A DNA stretch of 24,556 nt, taken from contig JAYMSP010002394.1 in NCBI GenBank assembly GCA_036897095.1, forward strand, positions 1 to 24,556. The letters run 5' to 3'. Shown piece by piece: positions 10,601 through 19,241 of the stretch. The stretch comes from Plantago elongata (Eukaryota > Streptophyta > Magnoliopsida > Lamiales > Plantaginaceae). The position numbers and the translations under genes are program-made. Numbering within the stretch: position 1 is the stretch's first letter; every line of letters starts with the position of its first letter. Under the pieces are notes generated by a model. The model did no database searches. It saw only the letters and a list, made by a program, of their open reading frames with translations, and was not told the origin of the DNA.

Positions 10601-11800
10601 AGGGTCAACATATTGATGATCAGAATGAGGATCCTCATAATGATATTGGTGGACCCTTTTTTGGTTTGCCGACTCCTCAAGTACCATCTCCACTACCCAT
10701 GCGCCATTTGCATCACTCTGGCTGGTCTCGTCACAGTGTCCATCGTTCTGAACCTGTGAGTAAACTCTTCTCCTGTCTCTCTCGTCCTCCCGACCCACCT
10801 CTGTGTTTTTATGTGTACAGCCTAATGATACTGCATATTGACTACATACGTGTTAGCAGGCAACTGAGACCTGATTAATTTTTCATCGTGGAACTGTTAA
10901 TTAAGTCTTTAGATGACCAGGTCAACGATATATCCTGTCTTGTTCATATTTAAACTTGGCAGTGTTGAGCATAATTCTGGGCATGGTTGAGCATGATTTT
11001 AGAGATTCAATTGGACCTTTTGTGAATTTCTCCTCGTGAATGATATAAAAATTTGACTGATAATGGTCGGACTGATCTGTTGGTTCTTTTACACTTAAAC
11101 AAGCACCCATTTAGGACTGTGATATTCAGCTGGTGTGTATTCAATACATTAAAAAACTAAACGGTACCGTATAACATTTTGAATAGGATTTCGAAACATT
11201 TCATGATCTTAGAGCTGATGTGGCCAAACTCCAGCAAGGCATGAATCACATGCAAAGAATGTTGGAAGCTTGCATGGACATGCAACTGGAGCTTCAAAGA
11301 TCGGTCAGACAAGAACTCTCAGCTGCTCTAAATCGATCTCCTGGTGGACAAGGTGCATTTGCAAGCTGCTTTATTTTTTTTGACCTCCTAGATGGACCAA
11401 AATGTCCCTTTTCGTGAGTCGTGTCAAACCTTAGTTCACTATTTGTTTCATTAAAACTGCAAACTTGGTACATACAGGTGGTGCTGAGACCTCTGAGGAC
11501 GGGTCTAAATGGGGAGATGTACGTAAGGGTACATGTTGTGTGTGCTGCGATAACCATATCGATGCCCTATTATACAGGTAATGTTTGCTTGATGTAACAA
11601 TCTTCTCTTGAGGGACACCTTTTCACTTCACCAGTATGTATCACTGTGCTGATGGATGTACTTGTATTGTATGCATCTGCAGATGCGGGCACATGTGTAC
11701 TTGCACTTCATGTGCAAAGGAGCTGGTACGCGGAGCAGGGAAATGTCCATTGTGTCGCGCGCCTATTGTCGAGGTGATTCGGGCTTACTCAGTACTGTAG
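7665..11800 (+). CDS. RING-HC finger protein, probable E3 ubiquitin ligase
   Basis: Seven coding exons join in frame: 7665-8801, 9342-9460, 9776-10351, 10455-10755, 11187-11352, 11478-11577 and 11683-11800, giving 838 aa. The C terminus holds a RING-HC finger at about residues 786-824. The ligands read CCVC (Cys786, Cys789), CGH (Cys801, His803), CTSC (Cys807, Cys810) and CPLC (Cys821, Cys824); exons 6 and 7 split it. Before it, about residues 712-760, lies a Leu/Met/Gln-rich probable coiled coil with [19 protein letters not shown]. The long N-terminal part is disordered, Arg/Glu/Ser-rich, with five Arg in a row near residue 64 (a possible nuclear signal). It also holds conserved helical blocks such as [26 protein letters not shown] and [20 protein letters not shown]. 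This layout matches a plant RING family that includes, from memory, Arabidopsis At5g04460. Substrates are not known. A retained first intron would stop after VIYNLAL and remove the RING. Confidence 0.9.
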
Positions 11801-12076
11801 AAAGAGACGTAACTTGGAGAGAAGTGGCAGCAGCATGCTGCGGGGTTATGGTTCATGACTGACTTCATTCATTTGTAAAACTCCACAGGTCTTATTAATT
11901 ACTATCATCTCCTGAGTAGTCTAGTCTGGGCTCTAGTGGAACACTCCTGAATTATTTGTGGAACAACTAGCAATGCGCCAATGCCTTTCTCGTTTGTTTG
12001 TAAATAGCATAATTGTACTTTGATGTAGTAATAATGAAAGTTGATTTGTGTAGAGGGATACAAACTAGAAATGCTC

Positions 12077-12082
12077 AATAAA
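12077..12082 (+). terminator. Polyadenylation signal of the RING gene
   Basis: AATAAA 277 bp after the stop codon, preceded by AATAATG near 12030 and followed by T-rich sequence. Plant 3' ends are loosely defined, so the exact cleavage site cannot be read. Confidence 0.45.
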
Positions 12083-12628
12083 TCCTTTTTCAATTTTTGT
12101 TTTTCTTAGTGATGAAGTACATTTGGAGTCTTTCCTCTCTTGGAACATAATTTCTGAAGGCATAAAAGTTGCACGCAGTACATGTTTATCGGTAAAGTCT
12201 AAAGTCATTCATAAAATTTAACTGAAGGTTAAAAAGTCATTTCAGATCGAATCTTAACCGGGTAATATTTATCAGGTTCAAATTCAATTGACATATATTG
12301 AGTCACATTGAAAATTTACAAAAATTTAAATTTAAACAATTCAATTCGATTTTTTTATATAACAAATAAATATTTATTGTAATCTTCGAGTAGAACCTCA
12401 TTCATATAAAATACAGATCCGAGGGTGTGTAATATCCTTATCCAGTGGTGGAGATTGCGTGGGGGGTAAGATTGACCCCACAACACCTATATATATGTCC
12501 GAAGAACGATACATTTCAACAATTTGACACAATCCATTCGTGTTTCCTCTTTCAATTCGCAAAAAACCACCTCTACTCTACGGTTCTACTTGTATTCATC
12601 GTTTTACACCATAACAACAACAATCTCC
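12083..12628 (+). promoter_or_regulatory. Promoter and leader of RING-VWA copy 1
   Basis: A TATATATAT box at 12488-12496 lies about 135 bp before the start codon at 12629. No ATG occurs between 12500 and 12629. The leader is rich in CAA and CT, as in many plant leaders. No G-box is visible, unlike upstream of copy 2. The part from 12083 to 12480 is AT-rich with nothing else recognisable. Confidence 0.5.
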
Positions 12629-15316
12629 ATGTCTTCGAATTCTTCTGCGGACACCGTATGCTTTCACTTCACCTAATTACTCTTACTTACATGATCTCTG
12701 TCTATGACTCTATTCGATTCATTTGCTAGCTTGCACATCCATTTCACCAGTGTTTCTTTTTACTCAATTGACTTCAATTGACACTTCGTTTACTTTGAAA
12801 AACTGTTCATTGTAGAATTTCGCTGGTTTGGGCGATTTCGAGATTCAATTTTTTTTCCTGTTTGCGTGGCTTTTAGCTGTGATTAGGATTTTGGGTTTTA
12901 GAGTGTTTTTTTTTAACACATGTCCTTGCTGTTCAATTTTCTTTCGATTGAATTTAGGGATTCTTGTTTCTGATTACCAAGGATACACTTGTTAAGATCG
13001 CTCTTGATCTTAGATTATTCTCTAATCTAATTACTTAATTTGTACAGTGTGAATTGGTTTGATCATTTATATAAAAAAAGACTTGGTTTGATCACCTTGC
13101 ACGTTATGTTTAAGTTTTTGGAGTTGATAGTGTGGTCGTATACAAAAAAGGGCTTGTGTATATATTCTTGATCCCACTGATGTTACTCAATCGAGTTTTG
13201 TTTTGGTTAGTTTCTTTTCTTAATTTTGCCTTTAGGTCACAATACAAATTTATCTAGTTTTTGTCGAATTTATTACGCATTACTGGCTATTGTCTGCTCC
13301 TGGTCTAGCTCTGTTTGATAATCATGATCTCTTGTGCACTTTAGTTTACTCATTCTAGACACATTCAGATGCATCTTGTATCTTTGTAATTATGTGTACT
13401 TTCTAATTGCTGTTTAGTTTAAGCTACATTCGCATACATTGGGTGCCTAACGTCTAAATCTGCTGTGAATGCAGTTAACATGTGCCATTTGCTTGGGGAG
13501 TATGGTAGCTGGGAAAGGCCAGGCCATCTTCACGGCTGAATGCTCTCATTCGTTCCATTTTAGTTGCATTCGCAGCAGTGTTATGCATGGCAATTACGTT
13601 TGCCCTGTTTGTCGTGCTACATGGAAAGATCTCCCCTTTGCTATGCCTAATCAAAACCCAAATGCAGAGTTCTACACTCTCCTATCATTACCTGAGAGAC
13701 CTCCACCCCCTCCCGTTGTTGAGCCTGAGTCTCTCGTGTTTTCTGATGATGAAACCTTGCTTACCTCTAACCAGACCTCTTATCCTTCACCCTCCAGTTT
13801 AGAGAAGGTCACTATCAAGGCTATTCCTGAGCGTCAGGCTGTTGCTGCTTCGGACTCTGTTGCTAATTTCTCAGTTCTTGTGAGCTTAAGGGCACCTTCA
13901 CTGCCAGAAGATGCACGTCAGAGTCGGCGTGCTCCTATTGACCTTGTTACAGTACTAGATATTAGTGGCAGTATGCATGGGTCGAAGTTGTCTTTACTGA
14001 AACGTGCTGTTGGTTTTGTCATAGATAACATGGGGCCCTCTGACAGAATCTCGATAGTATCTTTCTCAACTCAAGCTCGAAGAATCTTACCCTTGCGGAG
14101 AATGACAGAGAATGGACGTGAAAGTGCTAAACGTGCGGTTAATTCACTTATGGCTAGTGGCTCGACCAACATTGTGGAAGGTCTGAAGAAGGGAGCACAG
14201 GTTTTAGAAGAACGGCGCGAGAAGAATCCTGTTGCAAGTATCATATTTTTGTCTGATGGGAAAGACACTTGTAGGCATGGCTCTCAATATAGGATGTATT
14301 CTAACCAACGAGAACCTCCACAGTATATACATCTGCTGCCTGCTTCCATATGTCCAAGAAACCAAAATCCAGAATCCATGGGCCAGCAAGAGATCTTTCC
14401 AGTCCACGCATTTGGTTTTGGTACGGATCATGACCCTCTTGCAATGCACGCCATTTCTGATGCGTCAGCTGGTACTTTCTCTTCGATAGAATCATATGAA
14501 ATGGTTCAAGATGCCTTTGCAAGCTGCATTGGTGGTCTACTCAGTGTGCTGATGCAGGAGCTTCATGTGATGGTGAGGTCAGCATCAAATGGGGTTGAAA
14601 TAATATCAATTCCTTCGGGAAGGTACTCTAGTGAAATCTTGAATGGAGGCTCTCAAGGCACACTGAGTGTTGGTGAACTGTATGCAGATGAGGAAAAAGA
14701 ATTTCTGATCAATTTATTCATCCCCGTTTGTCCTACTGCCGAAGGTGATGAAAGTGAAGCGAAGACGTCACTCTTGGATATTACTTGTTCATATAGAGAT
14801 GTTATGTCGAATGAGATTGTCAATATTGAATGTGACCTGGTCGTGATAGAAAGGCCTAAATCTCCAACCCCTGCTGCCATGGTGGTCAACCTGGAGGTTG
14901 ACAGGCAGAGGAATCGGCTCAGTGCTGCAGAAAGCATAGCAACGGCTCAACAGATGGCAGAATCAGGGAATTTACAAGGTGCACAGGCGATTCTATCGTA
15001 TAGGAGATCAAGTCTAATGGCATCTGCATCGGGCCAAGCTGGCGATGATCTATGTTTGTGGCTTGAAGCAGAGATGAAAGAGACGGAGCATGGTATGGGG
15101 AGCCGACAGATGTATGAACGCAGAGGAAGAGCTTATGCACTGTCAAATATGAGCTCTCATAGCTACCAGAGGGCAGCGACTAGAGGTATCAGCGGTGTAT
15201 CACGTGCTAGTTTCAGTGGGTATCTGACTCCGCAAATGGCGAACATGGTGTTCAAGTCTCAGGATCTTGGTGGCAAGGTTGAAGATGATGCAAGTAGTGG
15301 CAGCAGCCAAGATTAG
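12629..15316 (+). CDS. RING-H2 plus VWA domain protein, tandem copy 1 (WAV3/EDA40-like)
   Basis: Two exons, 12629-12655 (nine codons, starting Met-Ser-Ser) and 13475-15316, joined at a phase-0 intron of 819 bp, give 622 aa. The reading frame also extends upstream to an ATG at 13469, but that Met straddles the splice acceptor, and the small exon matches those of the two neighbours. A RING-H2 finger spans residues 12-55 (CAIC, ECSHSFHFSC, CPVC). A Pro-rich linker follows. The VWA domain covers about 165-350 with an intact metal-binding site: DISGS at 171-175, the Thr of STNIVEG, and LSDGKDT. The C-terminal part holds the VWA-associated (Vwaint-type) region with VDRQRNRLSAAES and ends in a Ser-rich tail. 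Relatives in Arabidopsis are E3 ligases that affect root gravitropism and auxin transport; a ligase role here is inferred. Full-length and apparently functional. Confidence 0.93.
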
Positions 15317-15908
15317 TAGTGTTCCTTTCTTGCATTGTTTGTTTGTTTGTGTTTTTTTTCCTTGTTAAATTTTGAAGACATGGCTTCTTGGTAATTGAGG
15401 AGTAAATTGAAGTAGACATGTTTTGTCTGAGTACATTTTTGAAAGGCTTAATCAAGAAGCTCAAAGATTTTGTATGTTCATGAATCATGAGTATGTTCTG
15501 TTTTATGTTAGATTTGGATGCTTTCAATTCATTCTATACTCAGATAGTCATTTTTCTAGTTTAAATCTCATTCATTTTTAGTTTCACCGAACCCAGAAAA
15601 AAAAAAAAAAGGAGAATTTTTCCAAATACCTTGTACTACTTTATAATTTTTTTTCATTTAATTTATAAAAGGGCTTTTTGAAATATTACGAGAATTTTGT
15701 AAAAATACCAAAATACATAGGAAAAGTTTGGAAAATTGTCAGGTTATGATCTTTTCCGTCCAATACTCTCCAAGAATTAGGTAATAAATCAAGAGTCAAA
15801 TGTAAGTAGAGATACCAAATGCGTTCTGCAAACGCTACTCGTCGGGTAAATAAAAATGATTATTAGACTTATAGTTAATTAATAATTATTAAAAAAAAAA
15901 AAAGAGTG
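15317..15908. other. 3' flank of copy 1 and spacer
   Basis: T-rich 3' untranslated sequence follows the stop. An A-run lies near 15597-15610 and another near 15891-15904. Nothing else is recognised, and there is no reading frame with family similarity. Confidence 0.5.
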
Positions 15909-15917
15909 ACACGTGGC
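15909..15917 (+). promoter_or_regulatory. G-box / ABRE upstream of copy 2
   Basis: ACACGTGGC contains the palindrome CACGTG at 15910-15915 and matches the abscisic-acid response element. It lies 60 bp before the TATA box and about 160 bp before the start codon, a typical position. bZIP or bHLH binding is inferred from the motif alone. Confidence 0.55.
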
Positions 15918-15968
15918 ACGCGTAAGGGTCAGTAGACTCGGTCCCACGTTTGAGCATGAGTAAAGTAG

Positions 15969-15975
15969 TATAAAA
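15969..15975 (+). promoter_or_regulatory. TATA box of copy 2
   Basis: TATAAAA, 96 bp before the start codon at 16071, would give a leader of about 65-70 nt. This is a good match in sequence and spacing. Confidence 0.65.
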
Positions 15976-16070
15976 TGGAGCCAAATTGATCCAATGAAAT
16001 CCATTGTTCTAACTTGTAAAACTTGAGATACAAGTCAACACTCTTTTGCTTAGCATTTTTAACAACAAAG

Positions 16071-18757
16071 ATGAGCTCCTCTGCAAATGATGTAAGTCGT
16101 TTCTTTCCCATTGCTTCATGAAATCTTCTCTGTACGTAGTACTGTTTAATCAAAGATGTTTTAGTAGTTTCTAGTCAGGCGGACCGAGAATTTGAAGTTC
16201 GGCTGTTCAAATGTTTCGTGTGATATTGTTACGTAGTTTAGGGGTGAAGCGAACTATTAAATTATCGAAATTGTTTTAGTTCTGAGTCCAAAGGACGACT
16301 GGAAGACATGAATATATGGGGTTGGCTTAGAATTTTGCTGCTGTTTCTGATACTTAACATTGATCTATCTTTGTATTCAAGTGTGAGTTAAAAAGGACTT
16401 CATTTATAGGTCTGGAATTTGAGGGTAACTTAGAATTATGAATTTAACCGATTCCCAAGAATGTTAATTTCTTATGTTTAGATATGATTAAGCCTCCCCT
16501 AAATTATACTATATGAACATTCATAGTAATTAGCCCTAGCTATATAGAGTTATTGGGTCTGTTTTCGTTTAACAATACTGTAATTCTTGCAATGAGTGTT
16601 CTTCTGATTTTTGCTTTCACAAGTTCCTTTGGGAAAAGTGTGTGATATTAAAGTTTTGTAATATTGTGTCAAAAGGTATATCAAACGTTAAAAAAGTTTT
16701 TGATTTTTGGTTGTCTATGAGAGCTGAGGATTGTGTGTAAAGGATATTATATTCATGAAGTTTTATCATGTAGTTTGGCAGATATTCTGTTTGATTTGTT
16801 TGCATATTTATGATTTATGAAGTTCTGTTATGTTGTTTCGCAGATATTCTGTTCGATTTGCTCTTCAGCAGGGCAAGGGAAGGCGATTTTCACAGCCGAG
16901 TGCTCCCACTCCTTCCACTTCACCTGCATTACCAGCTATGCTACAAACGGAAAGGACACCTGCCCGGTTTGCGATGTCAAATGGAACGATCTTCCTTTCG
17001 CTAAAACTTTCAATCCTAACTCAAACAGCAGTGGCTGGAATCACATTAACACCCCCTTTCATTTCTCTCAAATTCCTCCACCTCAATATGCTTCTCCGTT
17101 CCCTCAGTATACATTTCCTCAGTACCCTACTTTTGAGCTTGAGCCAAGTCATTTCTATGATGACGAGCCTTTGCTTGCTGCTACTATGGATGCTAACAAC
17201 AGGGCCTCTTCTGTACGTTTGCATGTCAAAGGCATCCCCGAGAAACCAGCAGTTGCAGCTTCAGAATCCGTCTCTGAGTTTGCTGTTCTTGTTGGATTAA
17301 AAGCACCAGTCATGCCAAACAATGCCACTGACTTGCACCGTGCTCCTCTTGATCTTGTTACCGTGTTGGATGTGAGTGGTAGCATGCATGGATTCAAATT
17401 GGACCTGGTTAAGCGCGCTGCTCTGTTTGTGATAGACAATTTGGGGCCTTCTGATCGGCTTTCAATCGTATCTTTCTCGAGTCATGCTCGTAGGATTTTA
17501 TGCTTGAGAAGAATGACAGAACTTGGACGTGAAGTGGCTAAGCAGGCTGTTAATTCTCTGTTTGCGAGTGGTGATACCAATATTGTCGAAGGGCTGAGAA
17601 AGGGAGTTCGAGTTCTTGAGGAAAGGCGTGAAAACAATCCGGTTTCCAGCATCATATTCTTGTCTGATGGGAATGATACTTGCAATTATAGCGCAGCGTT
17701 TCCAACATTCTCAGTTCAAGGTCAGGTTCCACATTACCTAAATCTATTGCCGGCCTCTATCTGTCCACAAAACAGAAGATTGTCAGGCCTAATCGAGCAA
17801 CAAACTATTCCAGTTCATTCATTTGGGTTTGGTTCAGATCATGATCCCATTGCAATGCACTCGATTTCTGATTCGTCAGGCGGTACTTTCTCTTTCATTG
17901 AATCTTTTGAAATGGTGCAAGATGCTTTTGCAAACTGTATTGGCGGTCTGTTGAGCGTTGTAATTCAAGAACTTCGCCTATCTGTTAAGGCAGCATCGCA
18001 TGGCGTTGAGATAAAGTCCATCCCTTCTGGGAGATACATTAGTGAAATTACCAATCATGGATCTGACGGAGTTATTAAGGTAGGTGACATGTACGCAGAG
18101 GAGGACAGGGAATTTCTGGTTAACTTATCCGTCCCCAAGTTACCAGGAACAGAAGGTGACGAAGGCAAAACGAAAACATCCCTCTTGGACATAACATGTT
18201 CTTACATGGATGTTGTTTCGAAAGAGATTTTACTAATCGAAGCTGACCTAGTTGAAATACGAAGACCAAAAACCCTCTCCCCTCTAGATATGGTCATAAA
18301 CATAGAGGTTGATCGGCAGAGAAATCGCCTTTCTGTGGCTGATAGCATATCTGAAGCCCAACGAAAAGCTGAATCAGGAGATCTAGCTGGTGCCAGGGCT
18401 GTACTGTCAAACAGGCAATCAACTCTTGCTTCTACCCCGTCAGCTCAAGCGGACGATACTCTCTGCAAATGGCTAAAAGCAGAGATAAGCGAAACTCAAG
18501 CACGAATGGGTAGCATGAGTCTATATCAACAGTCAGGGAGAGCTTTTGCACTATCAGGAATGAGTTCTCATGTTAGTCAAAGGGCCACAACTAGAGGTAG
18601 CACTGAGCTTTTCGGTTTTCTCCAATCGGCTTCTGCAAGCAGTACTCCTTTTGGGGCCTATGCAACTCCCTTTATGCAACAGATGGTTAGCAAGTCTCAG
18701 CAACTCAACAAAACAGGAAGCAGCAGTAGCACTGCTGCTACTCCAATGGAAGAGTAA
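16071..18757 (+). CDS. RING-H2 plus VWA domain protein, tandem copy 2 (WAV3/EDA40-like)
   Basis: Exons 16071-16091 (seven codons, MSSSAND) and 16844-18757 join across a phase-0 intron of 752 bp, giving 644 aa. The RING-H2 finger is at residues 10-50 (CSIC, ECSHSFHFTC, CPVC); its first loop has 13 residues against 16 and 17 in copies 1 and 3. A Pro/Tyr/Phe-rich linker (about 70-110) leads to the VWA domain with DVSGS at 183-187, DTNIVEG and LSDGNDT, so the metal site is intact. The C-terminal region has VDRQRNRLSVADS and ends in a Ser-rich tail and PMEE. It is more similar to copy 3 than to copy 1 in the VWA core, for example FVIDNLGPSDRLSIVSFSS. The intron carries a duplicated acceptor (see the repeat at 16742). 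Probable E3 ligase; substrate unknown. Confidence 0.92.
16742..16865 (+). repeat. 62-bp tandem duplication over the intron 3' end and exon 2 start of copy 2
   Basis: The segment 16742-16803 is repeated at 16804-16865. Both have ATGAAGTT, then GCAGATATTCTGTT and GATTTG at a constant offset of 62 bp. The downstream unit holds the working acceptor (CAG at 16841-16843). The upstream unit holds a look-alike acceptor (CAG at 16779-16781) whose reading frame hits TGA at 16818. Confidence 0.8.
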
Positions 18758-19155
18758 ACTTGTCATATTATGCAGTTTTGTCATTTCTTTTTGAATTGTC
18801 TTGTCATTTGTATTCTATGTTGTTGTCAATGTTGTATTGATGTAACTTGATGAGTTCTGTTGTTTGATTTTCTTCCTCATCCACATATTATCATGTACTA
18901 TGTTCACTTCTATGTACTAGGTAGTACTAATCTGTATACTCCTGTATTAATCCGGTATTTTAGTATATTAATTCTTCCAAGTTTGAATATTCAACTTAAT
19001 TTTATAACTATAAAGAAGAAGAAATAGGCAATGCAGTGGTGTTAAGGAAAAGAAAAGTCCAGAGAAACTGACAGGCGACTTAATTAATGACCGAGCCAAA
19101 GCTTTTAGTTAAAGCTACACGTCATCGTGTACTATATTTTCAATGTAGCAACTCC
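18758..19155. other. 3' flank of copy 2 and promoter of copy 3
   Basis: T-rich 3' untranslated sequence is followed by AT-rich spacer. CACGTCA at 19118-19124 is a TGACG/C-box-like bZIP motif about 120 bp before the copy 3 start codon. No gene is visible. Confidence 0.45.
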
Positions 19156-19163
19156 TATAAATA
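19156..19163 (+). promoter_or_regulatory. TATA box of copy 3
   Basis: TATAAATA, 79 bp before the start codon at 19242, is a near-consensus plant TATA box. It implies a leader of about 50 nt without any upstream ATG. Confidence 0.7.
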
Positions 19164-19241
19164 GGTGTAGTGTTAGAGCAAGTAAGCAAACTCATCATCA
19201 ACACACTGCTATACTTCTTCTCTCAGAAACAAGTAAGCATC

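Noticed and set aside
12109..12157. C/D-box snoRNA-like motifs (GTGATGA and CTGA)
   Set aside because: The spacing is too short, no terminal stem pairs, and internal boxes are missing.
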